Shown here: piece by piece, positions 1-9,636 of the stretch
Position numbering within the stretch: position 1 is the stretch's first letter
Layout of the letters: every line of letters begins with the position of its first letter
Assembly: GCF_000735365.1 (NCBI RefSeq)
Contig: NZ_JMPL01000005.1
Location: 1 to 64,000, forward strand
Direction of reading: 5' to 3'
Source of the DNA: Kluyvera ascorbata ATCC 33433
Lineage (GTDB): Bacteria > Pseudomonadota > Gammaproteobacteria > Enterobacterales > Enterobacteriaceae
DNA length: 64,000 nt
Notes under the pieces: generated by a model
What the model was told of the DNA's origin: nothing
What the model saw: only the letters and a program-made list of their open reading frames with translations
Database searches by the model: none
Program-made: the position numbers and the translations under genes

Positions 1-353
1 GGTTTAAAGTCCGCTTTTTTCTTTCTGTCCCGCTGTACAGTGCAATTGTTAAAAGGGTTTTTGCCCGCAGGCAATAAACCACTTTCCATAGCATAGTTAT
101 AGAGGGCCCTGAGATGTGCAATTTTATTGTTCCAGGTCTGCGCCGATTGTTGCTTTTCTCTGAGTACATGTCGCCGCCATCTGAGTACTTCATGATGTGT
201 AACCATTGATGGGGTTATGTCTGCCCCCGTAAATTTCAGGAATCCCTTTACAACCTTTGCGTAGCTCCATTCTGTTGCAGCTCGCAGGTTTCGGGCGAAG
301 AAGTACTCCTCAAGCAATTCTTCCCATGTCGTATAATGGTTTTTGTCAGACAT
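1..353 (-). CDS. Tyrosine recombinase/integrase, N-terminal part (cut by window edge)
   Basis: The minus strand is open from ATG at 353 to the window edge and gives about 117 residues. An AGGAA Shine-Dalgarno sits 7 nt before the ATG. The residues look like the SAM-like core-binding domain of XerC/phage-type integrases: helices rich in R/K/W, a WNNKIAHLRALYNYA segment and a following NPF. The catalytic half lies outside the window, so activity cannot be judged. Family knowledge: in SPI-7/clc-type ICEs an integrase lies beside traI, as it does here (61 bp downstream of the TraI-like gene, same strand). I infer it is the element's own integrase, or at least a resident recombinase; the missing C-terminus leaves this open. 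Confidence 0.75.
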   Translation of the reverse strand, partial: MSDKNHYTTWEELLEEYFFARNLRAATEWSYAKVVKGFLKFTGADITPSMVTHHEVLRWRRHVLREKQQSAQTWNNKIAHLRALYNYAMESGLLPAGKNPFNNCTVQRDRKKKADFK

Positions 354-413
354 ACAGCATTTCCTTTTTCTAAATCAAGCTGCCCTTAAGGGCCCTCATG
401 GACTGCCCCTCCT

Positions 414-2033
414 TCACAGGAAAGACAGAAGCCCGCTGTCTTCAGGGGAAGACGCCCCTCTGAAAAGGTGTGTAGTCTTGACAAGATATCCACTTACAGG
501 TTTAAACGTGCCTTCTTTGCCAGGCGAGTGGTACAGTTTTGCTTTAATAAAACGCTCTCCCCTGCGCACCCTGTGAATATGCAGCTTCTCAAATTCAATT
601 TGTATGGAATCCCTGCTTAGCTCTGCTCCGCTTTCTCTGATGTAAAGATAAAATATGTCCGGAACCCTGAGAAAGATGAACCCTGCAACTGCATGCGCCC
701 TCGAATCAGGCTGATTAATATCAATTCGCTTGCTCTTAAGTCCTTCAGAAAGCCACCTGACAAATTCAGTGCCAGTCTGTTTTTTTATCACTGTTTTTTG
801 TGCGTCAATGTTAATGCTGTGTAAAGGGATGTTATCCTCTACAGCGCGTTCAGGGAAAGAGTCTTCTGCTACTGTCTGATTTATCTCAGGCTTATCAGCT
901 TCGGGACTTAGTTCATTAAGGGGGGAAAATTCTGGCACACTTTCTGCTCTCGTACTGATTGAAGGCTCTTCATCACATGCTTCAGTCCCGGTCATATCAG
1001 GCTCTGCAATTGCACTGAACAGACTTAGCAGCATCTCTGTATCAGCCTTCTCTGTTTCGTTTGGATCACATTCCGTAATCTCGCCTGCCTTTTCATTGCT
1101 GACGAGATTGCTGTCATCAGCCATCGGCACCGGTGCAATAGAAGATGCGAGTTGAATACCCTGCAAATCTGGAACTTCTGGCGATGCAGTTTTAAGTTTT
1201 GCTTCTACTGACGGTTCTGATTCAATCTCTTGATCAGACGGCGTTTGCGTAACTGAAAGGGCCGGCTCTATGAGGGTGTTAACTTTCTCATTTGCCCCGG
1301 ATACCTCCAGCGAAGGCGATTCCACCTTTTCAGCAGCTTGCTTCATTAAGCTTCTAATAAGTGGCATCGCCGGATGCTGGTTCCATAAGGCCCCGGTAAG
1401 ATTGCCCAGAGCTTCGGGATTTTCTGCCAGCCATCCTGTCGCCTCTGCTGGCACAAGTTGTCCTGCTGCCAGCGCTGCAAAAGCTGAGGAGTTGTCAGCT
1501 TCCCGGAAGCGAAATCGATAAGGTGAGTCCGGAACGGTTATTCCCGGAAGCCAGCTTTTACCATCAAGCAGCTCACCCTCCAGAGACGCCAGGAGCGGCA
1601 AATGCCAGAACAGTGCAGACCAGAAAATGACTGCATTCCACATCACGTTTTGCTCTGCCTGCTCTTCTGGCGCAGCTCCGGGTGGAAACATGTATCCTTT
1701 GGCCAGTCTGACCGCACAGGTTGTGAACTGCAGCGTAAGGTCCCCGAAGCCGTCTGACTGCGACCACCTTCCCTGCTGTGTTGCCGGCACATTCTGTACC
1801 CTGGCCAGTAAGCCATGCAGTGGCGTTATATAAAACCGGTGATAAACATCCGCCGGAAGTGAGCTGTTTTCCCATATTTGTTGCAGGCAGGTTTTTCTCA
1901 ACGGACTACAGCACAGCGTATCGACCGTACGCGGAGTGTGGTAGCCGGCAGGTGTGACAGCGGATACATGATGTGCTGGTTCCGGTTCACCTTTTGAAAA
2001 CAGAAACCTAAGGGTCCTGATTCTGTCGCGCAT
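414..2033 (-). CDS. traI: TraI/MobH-family relaxase-like protein with degenerate HD motif
   Basis: 539 residues from ATG at 2033, preceded by AGGAGA at 6-nt spacing; an upstream ATG at 2072 has no comparable site. Residues about 60-160 follow the TraI_2 (MobH) layout (LPADVYHRF, PLHGLLARVQNVP, MFPPGAAPEEQ). A low-complexity acidic linker follows, and residues about 425-530 match the winged C-terminal TraI_2 domain (FVRWLSEGLKSKRIDIN, AGFIFLRVPDIF). In MobH relaxases a histidine cluster follows the LPAS position and an HD pair follows the hydrophobic helix. Here these read GRWSQSDGFGD (about residue 88) and IFWSALFWHLPLL (about 136), so the metal ligands appear lost. It is either an inactive relaxase-like accessory protein or a divergent enzyme. 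The helicase gene lies 66 bp upstream on the same strand. Confidence 0.7.
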   Translation of the reverse strand: MRDRIRTLRFLFSKGEPEPAHHVSAVTPAGYHTPRTVDTLCCSPLRKTCLQQIWENSSLPADVYHRFYITPLHGLLARVQNVPATQQGRWSQSDGFGDLTLQFTTCAVRLAKGYMFPPGAAPEEQAEQNVMWNAVIFWSALFWHLPLLASLEGELLDGKSWLPGITVPDSPYRFRFREADNSSAFAALAAGQLVPAEATGWLAENPEALGNLTGALWNQHPAMPLIRSLMKQAAEKVESPSLEVSGANEKVNTLIEPALSVTQTPSDQEIESEPSVEAKLKTASPEVPDLQGIQLASSIAPVPMADDSNLVSNEKAGEITECDPNETEKADTEMLLSLFSAIAEPDMTGTEACDEEPSISTRAESVPEFSPLNELSPEADKPEINQTVAEDSFPERAVEDNIPLHSINIDAQKTVIKKQTGTEFVRWLSEGLKSKRIDINQPDSRAHAVAGFIFLRVPDIFYLYIRESGAELSRDSIQIEFEKLHIHRVRRGERFIKAKLYHSPGKEGTFKPVSGYLVKTTHLFRGASSPEDSGLLSFL

Positions 2034-2099
2034 GATTTTCTCCTGGTATAGGGCTGCCCAGTGTTGTGACACTCCCCGCGCTTCACCATAAAAAACCAG

Positions 2100-3608
2100 T
2101 TACTCACTCTCAGAAGTTTTTCCCGTTTCTTCGTGCCTGTCGGCGCTCTCTCCATTTCCGGACGGTACGTTTTCGTGCGTCGTCTCGCGGTTTTTCCCGC
2201 CTTCATCGCTCAGCCAGCGCATCAGTTCGTTAAGCACAAGCGTTCTTCTGGCCCGGGTGACAGCCACGTACAGCAGGTTAGTCTCATCCTGCCGCTCATC
2301 CTGCGAAAGAAGCGGGTCGGTAATGTCAGTAAAATCCTCACTCAGCATTACCACCGGCCATTCCAGCCCTTTGCTGCGGTGTGCGGTTGAAACCGTGACC
2401 TGAGCGTCTTTCTCATGGGTTACCACCTGACGGCGCATGATGGCCAGCTTTTGCGGTAGTGGGAAAAAGTCATCGAGAAGACGAATGGCCTGGTTCATCT
2501 CCACGTCCTGTGTGGCTTTTGCTATTGAGCAGTATTCATCAAAATCCCGGTAGTCCCGGCTGAGGCGCGGGGACTGCATCTTTTCAGGCATATCGGCGGA
2601 GAACCAGTACAGGTTTTCCAGCTCCTCTGTTTTGTAGCCTTCAATCCCCCCGACCCAGAAGACATTTTTCTCCATAAGGCTCGCCGTCAGGGCACTGCCG
2701 ATCACGCCGGATACCGTCCGGCTCAGTACAGCAATATGCTCAGCCCCTGCCGGAAGGCTGCTGACGACAGCATCCTGCCCCCCGTTACCTGTCACGCGCT
2801 TTTCCTCTCCGGCACGTTCAAGCAGGATGTTGGCCATCCGCGCGACCTCAGGGCCAAACCGAAAACTCGCTGTCAGCCACAACCGGTCTGCCTGCACCAG
2901 CTGCGGGGCTCTCAGTGCATTATCTGCCCCCCGAAACCGGTATATCTGCTGGTAACGGTCGCCGACCAGAATGACCCGGCAGGGCTGATTCAGTACAAAT
3001 GCACTGGTCACCGGATTGGCGTCCTGTGCCTCGTCGAAGAGGATGGTGTCCCAGCGTTTTGACAGGTCAGGATGAGAGAGCTGGAACAGTTTAAGGTAGG
3101 TGTCGTGCGTGACGGGAAAGACTGAATCAGTACGGCTCATTTCATACCAGAGGATTTGTATTGCCCCCAGAATTTTACCGGCATCGAGACCGTGGCGATC
3201 ATCCTCAGACGGCAGATGTATCAGCCCCGGCTCGGGGTCAGCACTGCAGAGGAACATGTTCAGCCCGCTGAGCGCCAGCCGCGCCAGCGCCCAGTGGCGG
3301 GTATTGAGCTTTCTGGCCACATCCGTAATGCGCAGACTGGCTGTCAGCCGGTCACGGAAATGTTTGCCGAAACGGGCCCATGCAAGCTGATGCGACGTTT
3401 TACACTCTACGTTATAGGGGAATTTGCGTTCAGCCTCATCCCGCACAGCGCGATTATAGGCGAGGTAAAGCATTTTACTTTCCGGGTTGGCTTCAGCGTA
3501 ACTCACTAAAGTGGAGGTTTTACCTGTACCGGCAAAGGCATTCACCACGAGATGATTGCCCTTCCACTCGATGATGGCGTTTTGTTCGGCTGTTGTTTTC
3601 CAGGTCAC
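2100..3608 (-). CDS. UvrD/Rep-like superfamily 1 DNA helicase
   Basis: 502 residues from a GTG at 3608 with a GGGAGA site just upstream; the frame stays open further upstream but without a good ribosome site. Motifs in order: Q-motif region TAEQNAII, Walker A AFAGTGKTSTL, motif II LFDEAQD, GDRYQQIYRFRGA (motif III), STAHRSKGLEW (motif V) and LLYVAVTRARRTL (motif VI). It is a complete SF1A 3'-5' helicase core, shorter than UvrD (about 720 residues) because the 1B/2B insertions are reduced. It lies directly upstream of the TraI-like gene on the same strand, so a role in transfer or in processing the element's DNA is plausible, but this is inferred only from position. Confidence 0.85.
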   Translation of the reverse strand: MTWKTTAEQNAIIEWKGNHLVVNAFAGTGKTSTLVSYAEANPESKMLYLAYNRAVRDEAERKFPYNVECKTSHQLAWARFGKHFRDRLTASLRITDVARKLNTRHWALARLALSGLNMFLCSADPEPGLIHLPSEDDRHGLDAGKILGAIQILWYEMSRTDSVFPVTHDTYLKLFQLSHPDLSKRWDTILFDEAQDANPVTSAFVLNQPCRVILVGDRYQQIYRFRGADNALRAPQLVQADRLWLTASFRFGPEVARMANILLERAGEEKRVTGNGGQDAVVSSLPAGAEHIAVLSRTVSGVIGSALTASLMEKNVFWVGGIEGYKTEELENLYWFSADMPEKMQSPRLSRDYRDFDEYCSIAKATQDVEMNQAIRLLDDFFPLPQKLAIMRRQVVTHEKDAQVTVSTAHRSKGLEWPVVMLSEDFTDITDPLLSQDERQDETNLLYVAVTRARRTLVLNELMRWLSDEGGKNRETTHENVPSGNGESADRHEETGKTSESE

Positions 3609-3699
3609 TGTGTTCTCCCGCAGCAGCAGATGTAAAAAAACAGCCTGACAGCGGGAAGCGTGCACTTCGAGAAAAAACCAGATCCCTTTTTTCAAAGAT

Positions 3700-3723
3700 A
3701 AAAAACGCCCCCGAGCGGGAGCG
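3700..3723 (-). terminator. GC-rich hairpin plus T-run: terminator or leader attenuator
   Basis: Read on the minus strand, CGCTCCC-GCTC-GGGGGCG forms a 7-bp stem followed by TTTTTTAT. It lies between the end of the McrC-like gene (3919) and the helicase start (3608). It can end the McrBC-like transcript or attenuate the helicase; its CCCGCTCGGG core recurs in the leader at 13808-13850. Confidence 0.6.
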
Positions 3724-3918
3724 TAAAAATGATGATCTTATTTTTTTATACTACGTATACATGACAAGTTAGCAACATCCACAAACTTGCGCTGACGTTA
3801 ACAATAATCGCTATCAATTATCTTAATTGGTCTTTCATTCACTCTCTCCGCTATTCACGCACTATTTTTATCTATAGAATTCTTCAGGAGATATTTAATT
3901 TAAAACTTTACAATCCCC

Positions 3919-5784
3919 CTAAGCACTTAAAACGTTCATTAAGTAGCGACCTTGACCTTCTGTGTTAACACGTTGCTCCATAAGAGTTACCATCTTTAAA
4001 AGAGAATGTTGGAAACAATTATTACTTATATACTCTTCCCCAGGAGAAATGGTAGCGCATAATAAAAATGGCATAGCTGGCCTATCCGAATAAATATCAA
4101 ATGATGAATTATGGAAATCTCTAATGAGTAGTTTCTCATCAGGATTTAAAATAATCAAACCAATGATGGAACTATTTGCATCTGAAATAGAATGAAGTCC
4201 ATGAAGATATTTAAGCGTTAACTCAGGTAAATAATGTAAAAAGGCTTTATCAGTAGAAGTATACTTCGCATCAAGAATGAGATACTTGTCAATACCATTC
4301 CCATTGCTAATATGTATTACAAAGTCGGGAGATCGATTAGAAAATCTCCCTGAGGAAGAACGATGAGTCACCATACCATTGTAAGTTGTCCATCCTTCAC
4401 TGTTAACCAAACCTCTTAGGTCTGCCATGGGATGGGTGGCCATCCAATATTTTGGCTCATATAGTAATTTTAGAGTAGCCCCTTTTCTAAGATTAAAAAC
4501 AAATGATATTGATTCATTAACTGGTTCGGGCGCGGATTTAGAGCCTATATGCTGTCCTAATATCTCTCTTATATAGAAAAGAGAATAGTATTCAAACAAT
4601 TTTGGAATGCTTTGTATGGATAATAACTCTTCTTGAACACTCCAATCAGGTTTCCCAAATCGGTACCAGTCAACGATCTTTTTGAAAACAGAAAGGTATA
4701 AAGGATCCTTTTTGGCTTTCATTGTAAACGTGGGCACTCCGATTATATTTTTTTTTGCAGGCATCACCTCTGCCATTATCCTTTTAAGAGAATGTAAATC
4801 TGATAATATTGATTTGCATTTTAAAATTTTTCGCCCATTAATACTCTTCTGAAATTTTTGTATTTGAGAGAAAAAACTAACATACCCTAAAGGGCTTCCA
4901 TTTATTCTATTTGGATACTTATCAGGGTTTTTGAAGCCTGAAAGAAGAGAAGAAGTGGTTTGAATTAAAGTCATAACAAAACCATGCAAAACTTGATTTT
5001 CATAAACGTCAGAATCTTCTACTGCCTGGTGCTCAATAAGCTTTCTCGCCCCATAAAGCTCATCGTTAAACTCCAAAATTGCACTTTCATATGAATCTGT
5101 TTCAAATAGCTCATCAGTGTTGCTACATAGCCATGACAGCGTCAAATCATCAATATTTGTGTTGTCACTCGGATAAACATATTTCTCCCGACTTGTTAAT
5201 TTAGAAATAGGTCTTTGTATTATTTTTCTTATCAGGGTTGTCGTTATTTCGACAATGCTTTCAATTTGTTCTAGTAAAATTTCAGCAGGAGTATCCCCAT
5301 TTTTGAAACCTGCTTTCCGCCGAGTTACTCTGAAAAAAGCACAAAGAGCATTACTATCGATTTTTGCTATATAGTTCAGCATCTTATCAACTCGCTCTGC
5401 ATTTAACTTTTTTGCCAGAACTTCTATCGATTGAAAACTAAAAAGTTCAGTCCTTTCACCGTATTGAGCTTCAAGTACTAATTCGGCTATTCCATAGTAA
5501 TTATGGAAAAAACATTCATATGAAAAACGCCCTAGCCTTTTGGGAAGCCATCTGTAAGTCCAAAGCTCGCCTACACGTTCGATTAAAGTAGGTTCCACTT
5601 CATTTTCGTATAATAACAAAGAAATCTTTTCGTAATAGTTTTCACTCGTAAAGGCTATTTCTATAGCTTCATCTTCAAGAATGAATAATGATGAGTTGAT
5701 TTTTTCATCGATTAACTTCAGTTCAAAAGCATCTCCCTGACGCTTCCCCCCTAAAATTGAAACCTTAATTTTCATAATCAACAA
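3919..5784 (-). CDS. McrC-like DUF2357/PD-(D/E)XK nuclease of a two-gene defence module
   Basis: 621 residues. The N-terminal half (immunoglobulin-like/DUF2357-type region) is variable; residues about 480-510 hold a PD-(D/E)XK signature, SPDFVIHI followed by LILDAKYTS, as in McrC-family nucleases. Its ATG follows the McrB-like stop by 2 bp, so the two are translationally coupled. Family knowledge: McrC partners an McrB AAA+ motor and cuts DNA. This protein is much longer than E. coli McrC (348 residues), as in the DUF2357 lineage linked to coiled-coil McrB proteins. The gene is visibly AT-rich against the GC-rich transfer genes, which suggests recent acquisition. Target (modified DNA, RNA or phage DNA) is unknown. 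Confidence 0.75.
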   Translation of the reverse strand: MLIMKIKVSILGGKRQGDAFELKLIDEKINSSLFILEDEAIEIAFTSENYYEKISLLLYENEVEPTLIERVGELWTYRWLPKRLGRFSYECFFHNYYGIAELVLEAQYGERTELFSFQSIEVLAKKLNAERVDKMLNYIAKIDSNALCAFFRVTRRKAGFKNGDTPAEILLEQIESIVEITTTLIRKIIQRPISKLTSREKYVYPSDNTNIDDLTLSWLCSNTDELFETDSYESAILEFNDELYGARKLIEHQAVEDSDVYENQVLHGFVMTLIQTTSSLLSGFKNPDKYPNRINGSPLGYVSFFSQIQKFQKSINGRKILKCKSILSDLHSLKRIMAEVMPAKKNIIGVPTFTMKAKKDPLYLSVFKKIVDWYRFGKPDWSVQEELLSIQSIPKLFEYYSLFYIREILGQHIGSKSAPEPVNESISFVFNLRKGATLKLLYEPKYWMATHPMADLRGLVNSEGWTTYNGMVTHRSSSGRFSNRSPDFVIHISNGNGIDKYLILDAKYTSTDKAFLHYLPELTLKYLHGLHSISDANSSIIGLIILNPDEKLLIRDFHNSSFDIYSDRPAMPFLLCATISPGEEYISNNCFQHSLLKMVTLMEQRVNTEGQGRYLMNVLSA

Positions 5785-5786
5785 TC

Positions 5787-8345
5787 CTAAAAATAAGAGT
5801 AAGATTCGCTATAAATATCACCATTATTTATTATATTTCTAAGTGTTGCTTTAGAAATATGAAGATCAAACTCCACAAGCTTTTGCTCAAGATTGTGCAA
5901 TCTTTCTTTGAAACCTGCACCGTACCCCTCAATCAATGGCAAAACGTGCTGATTTATTGCAAAATCTAGAGGCTGAACTTGTAACCCTTCGATTTCATTA
6001 GCAATATAGCAATACCTCTTCATTGCATTATATTTTCTTTGACTGACTCTAACAGAAGTAGTTCTGGTAAGAGGAGCTTTTAATATTTCTATTATTTCAT
6101 CAAGTAAGTTCTCCTCTTCCGTCGTAAAAGAAGACTCATATAAGCTCACATCAAAACAACTTTCCAACCATTCGTTTTTCACAGCGCCTTCAAATGCTAA
6201 AGATCTTATAACGTTCGATTTAAATTCTGCGTTGTGATTTAAACCTATTACGGGTACCCGGTCGATTAACCTTGGCGATAAACGTTCAGTTGACGCATCA
6301 TTGTTAATAGTTGCTATAAAACGCACACCATCAGCCACGGTAATATATCTTTCGTCTTCAGATGGAATGCCAGAATCAATTTTTCTATTTCTTCCTTCGG
6401 GATCACACATACCTAGAAAGTCTGACCAATAGTGTTCGACGCTAGACAGGTTGGCCTCATCAAGTAGAATTATTTTCAAATAATCTGGATTATGATCACT
6501 CTTCAAAAACTCATAAAGACCTGTACGGGCTGGCTGGTAAACGTCTTTTAAGGAATTATAAAATCCTAAGATGTCTCGGCTTGATACCCAAGCTCTTCCG
6601 ACTGGAATATTAATAAAGTTACTAGTATTGTATGTATTCTCACCATTAGTCAAGCCCATATTTTGAGCTAATCTAATAGCCGTGGAGGTTTTTCCTGTTC
6701 CCGGAGGGCCTGATAAAATTGTCATGAATGATTGATTCAAGCATATAATTAAATTCGCCATTTCATCAAATGAAAAATTCCTTCCATTATCGTTGCTAAA
6801 TGAATCAACTAAGTAATTAATGTATTCTTTTCTGTTTTCTTTATTCAGTTCGATAGTTGATGGATTTATCTTTGTTTTATATATTTTCGGCGTGCTTTCT
6901 CTTGCCCTGCCACCATTCAAGAGAGTTTTGAGGTTTTGTATTGTTTGTATCTCTACAGTTTTTTCCAGAAGCTGTGGAGAGTTCAAAGTTGCTTTTTTAA
7001 GTTTAAGTGCTTTCTCAGCTGATTCTTTGTCTTTTTCAATATCCTCTTTAAGCCTTTTCAGATAATTTATTTCTTCATTCAGAGAATTATAATCATTTAC
7101 CCTAGACTCCATTGAGTAGAATTGTTCAAGCTTAATGCTTGCATTTTTAATGTTTTCTTCTAACTCAGCATTTTTTTCCGTCAAAGCCTGCTGTTTTTGA
7201 AGGAGAAGGTCATGAGCATCTTCAGCAGACTGTTTTTTTATTCTCTCAAGTTCTTCTCTAGCCCTGACCTTTTCATATTCAACATTTTTTAATTCAGAAT
7301 CTAATTCTGCTTTTTTATTTGTTATTAGCCTTTCTAAATCACTTATCTCTTTATTTAATTTACTCTTCTGTACTCGAGTAACTTCCTCTAGTTCTTTAGA
7401 CTTTTGCTTAACCAGCAGGTCTTTATTTTTGCTGAAATAATCATCTAAATAAAGCCTGCCATCCCTACTTTCTGCTAAAAACTCTTGAACAATCTCTTGG
7501 CCGAATGGACTTGAATCTAAAAATTCTCCAAGTAGCTCCTTAAGTCTTTTAAGACGCTCGCTATTCTCTAATACTTTATTCTTCTTAACATACTCATCAA
7601 TCCCTTGCGACAACTTTTGCGCTTCACTTTTTCCTAAAGGAGATTTATTTTTCGAAAATCCATTTCCAAATCCATTTTTGGTGAAGTAAGAAACAAGCCT
7701 TGTATCTGAAATGTAATCTTTTTGCTCAAACAATAAACTGGAGAGGTCTTTCAAATTTTTAATATATTTTCTAACTTCACCTTTAATAATTAACTCATAA
7801 GAAAAATCATTAGCTATAATTTCCTTTAAATCAAACCTTGCTATATGGTCTTGTTTAAGCTGTAAGGGTGACGGTGTAGATAAAGGAGATAATTGCCAAT
7901 TGTTATCTTGTTTGGAGGCTTTAAACGGTCCATATACATAGCCCTCATTCTCAATAAAGAATTGAGCGCTAGGGGCGTCAATATCATGACCAAGGAAACC
8001 TGTTTTTATATCGGGGAGAGCAGATTTTATAATTGGAATAAAGTAGCTTTTATCGAGCCTTTCTACTTTACTTCCAAGTCCAAAATGCTTTTGATGTCTT
8101 GTATTAATTTTCCAGTCATCATCATTGCTTTCGTAATATTCATTAAGAATAAATAATTCATCATATCCAAACTGCTGGCTTATATTCAAAAATCCTTTGG
8201 AAATAAATATTCCTCCATTAGGAAAATCGCTAGGATCAATTTTTTCATAATTTCCATTTTCATCAAGATAAGCAACAGGAATCACAAGCCCCATATCAGG
8301 GTTAACTGTATGATTTTCTTCCTTTATAACCAATAACCTGTTCAT
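5787..8345 (-). CDS. McrB-like AAA+ NTPase with long coiled coil
   Basis: 852 residues. An N-terminal region of about 300 residues is unfamiliar and may sense the target. Residues about 320-465 are a heptad-like K/E/L-rich coiled coil. The AAA+ core has Walker A LSGPPGTGKTST (about 540), Walker B IILLDEANLSS (about 621) and the sensor IATINND (about 678), then SPRLIDRVPVI. McrB proteins carry MNTAD at the sensor position; here it is INNDA, so nucleotide preference (GTP or ATP) is not readable. A long coiled coil in McrB plus a DUF2357-type McrC resembles the reported CoCoNuT (coiled-coil nuclease tandem) theme; assignment to a named subtype needs profile searches. It is first in its operon. 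Confidence 0.75.
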   Translation of the reverse strand: MNRLLVIKEENHTVNPDMGLVIPVAYLDENGNYEKIDPSDFPNGGIFISKGFLNISQQFGYDELFILNEYYESNDDDWKINTRHQKHFGLGSKVERLDKSYFIPIIKSALPDIKTGFLGHDIDAPSAQFFIENEGYVYGPFKASKQDNNWQLSPLSTPSPLQLKQDHIARFDLKEIIANDFSYELIIKGEVRKYIKNLKDLSSLLFEQKDYISDTRLVSYFTKNGFGNGFSKNKSPLGKSEAQKLSQGIDEYVKKNKVLENSERLKRLKELLGEFLDSSPFGQEIVQEFLAESRDGRLYLDDYFSKNKDLLVKQKSKELEEVTRVQKSKLNKEISDLERLITNKKAELDSELKNVEYEKVRAREELERIKKQSAEDAHDLLLQKQQALTEKNAELEENIKNASIKLEQFYSMESRVNDYNSLNEEINYLKRLKEDIEKDKESAEKALKLKKATLNSPQLLEKTVEIQTIQNLKTLLNGGRARESTPKIYKTKINPSTIELNKENRKEYINYLVDSFSNDNGRNFSFDEMANLIICLNQSFMTILSGPPGTGKTSTAIRLAQNMGLTNGENTYNTSNFINIPVGRAWVSSRDILGFYNSLKDVYQPARTGLYEFLKSDHNPDYLKIILLDEANLSSVEHYWSDFLGMCDPEGRNRKIDSGIPSEDERYITVADGVRFIATINNDASTERLSPRLIDRVPVIGLNHNAEFKSNVIRSLAFEGAVKNEWLESCFDVSLYESSFTTEEENLLDEIIEILKAPLTRTTSVRVSQRKYNAMKRYCYIANEIEGLQVQPLDFAINQHVLPLIEGYGAGFKERLHNLEQKLVEFDLHISKATLRNIINNGDIYSESYSYF

Positions 8346-8633
8346 AGAACCTCATTCGAAACCATAAGAAACGTTAATATTAATATGCTACTATTAACAT
8401 GTTGAAATCATTATTAAGAATTAGCTTAATTATGAGCATTCCTTATAGAACGACTTGAAACATTTAGCAATGGATGGTAGTTGAAAACTTCTTGTTTTTG
8501 GTAAGTGGCAGGTATTGATTTGAACTCCTTAGCTCGCCAAAAAGAATTATCATTAAATTCAAATGGTTAATTATTCCGTTTGAAGCCACAATAAAAAGGA
8601 ATGCATATCCTGGTCAACTGGCCGTCGGCTGAG
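8346..8633. other. AT-rich intergenic region upstream of the McrB-like gene
   Basis: About 290 bp without a credible gene. The 60 bp before the McrB-like ATG are very AT-rich (TAATATTAATATGCTACTA and similar) and must contain that operon's promoter, but I cannot fix -10/-35 boxes confidently. Nothing else is recognisable. Confidence 0.5.
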
Positions 8634-8660
8634 AAAAAAATGCCACGGCAGAGCCGTGGC
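8634..8660 (-). terminator. Intrinsic terminator after the DUF1281 gene
   Basis: Minus strand: GCCACGGC-TCT-GCCGTGGC, a perfect 8-bp stem with a 3-nt loop, then ATTTTTTT. It lies 24 bp after the DUF1281 stop codon and closes the ArdC-region transcription unit(s). Confidence 0.85.
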
Positions 8661-8683
8661 TGAGTCAACGGAGGAACAGGCTT

Positions 8684-9616
8684 TTACCCCCGGACCTCAC
8701 GATATGATGCAGGTTCCTGAGCCGGTGAAGCGGGCTCATCGCTGACGAGATAAAGCACCTGTCCGGGTTGAGGCGCGCCGGACGCGCCTTTGTGTCCGTC
8801 AACATGCTCACCGCCGTCATAGCAGTCGTAACCGCTGAGCCCGCTCACGGGCTCGCTGTAGCTGTGACGCACCTCGCAGTCAAACACCGCTGAGATTTCC
8901 CCGACAACCTCACCTGACGGCGGGAGCCAGGGCATATCCATCTGCAGCGTAAGACTGTTAGGCGTATGGCGCTGCCAGTTGACGTTGTGCCCGGCCGGCC
9001 ACTCCATGCCGTACTGCCGGCAGTAGAGGCTGGTTGTGGTCGACACACCGGACATCAGCCCCCCGGAGCCGTTCAGCTCTGCTGCCAGCCGCGTAGGTAT
9101 GACGGCCAGCATATCGCAGGGCTGGGAGCGTTCAGGATACTGGCTGAGCCGCTCCCAGGCAGTTGCAGCATGAGACTCATCGCCGGCGCTGACCAGACCA
9201 AACCAGTCGGTATACTGTCTGGCAATCAGCTCCGCCATAACCTCACGTGCCGGGTCGGGAATATTCTCCCATTTCAGCGCGCCCAGACCTGACTGGTGAT
9301 AAAGCCGGTCCACGGCTCTGATGGTTTCCGCATCGAGGATGGCATCCTTCAGCAGGAGCGCCAGCCAGCTTTCAAACGCCTGATTGGCCGCAGTGGAAAG
9401 CCCGGTGCCTGCACGGACCAGCCCCTGACAGGGCGGATACGACGTGGTCCGCACCGGCTTGAGTATCCCCGCCGCGCCAGCCAGAAACAGCTGTATGCTC
9501 TGCTGCACTGCGTGGCGGTGACGCGGTACGTCAGTGCCGTTTATCCACTGCAGCATGACATCGATGCAGACTGATTTACCGGTGATTTCCAGGCGGTTAT
9601 GACACCATTCGGACAT
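8684..9616 (-). CDS. DUF1281 (YubB-like) protein
   Basis: 310 residues from ATG at 9616 with GAGGAG 8 nt upstream. The start MSEWCHNRLEITGK and the internal pattern (ferredoxin-like fold start, ESWLALLLKDAIL, WENIPDPAREVMAELIARQYTDWFGL, AVFDCEVRHSYSEPVSGLSGYDCYDGG) match DUF1281 proteins found in leading regions of enterobacterial plasmids and ICEs. Function is unknown; association with early-transfer gene sets suggests a job soon after entry into a recipient. It is last in the ArdC cluster and has its own leader attenuator (9637-9676). Confidence 0.8.
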   Translation of the reverse strand: MSEWCHNRLEITGKSVCIDVMLQWINGTDVPRHRHAVQQSIQLFLAGAAGILKPVRTTSYPPCQGLVRAGTGLSTAANQAFESWLALLLKDAILDAETIRAVDRLYHQSGLGALKWENIPDPAREVMAELIARQYTDWFGLVSAGDESHAATAWERLSQYPERSQPCDMLAVIPTRLAAELNGSGGLMSGVSTTTSLYCRQYGMEWPAGHNVNWQRHTPNSLTLQMDMPWLPPSGEVVGEISAVFDCEVRHSYSEPVSGLSGYDCYDGGEHVDGHKGASGAPQPGQVLYLVSDEPASPAQEPASYREVRG

Positions 9617-9636
9617 AGTGAATACTCCTCTTTCAT

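Noticed and set aside
1270-1875. Several frames of 60-100 codons on both strands within the TraI-like gene
   Set aside because: Shadows in other phases of the TraI-like coding region; none has a ribosome site or family resemblance.
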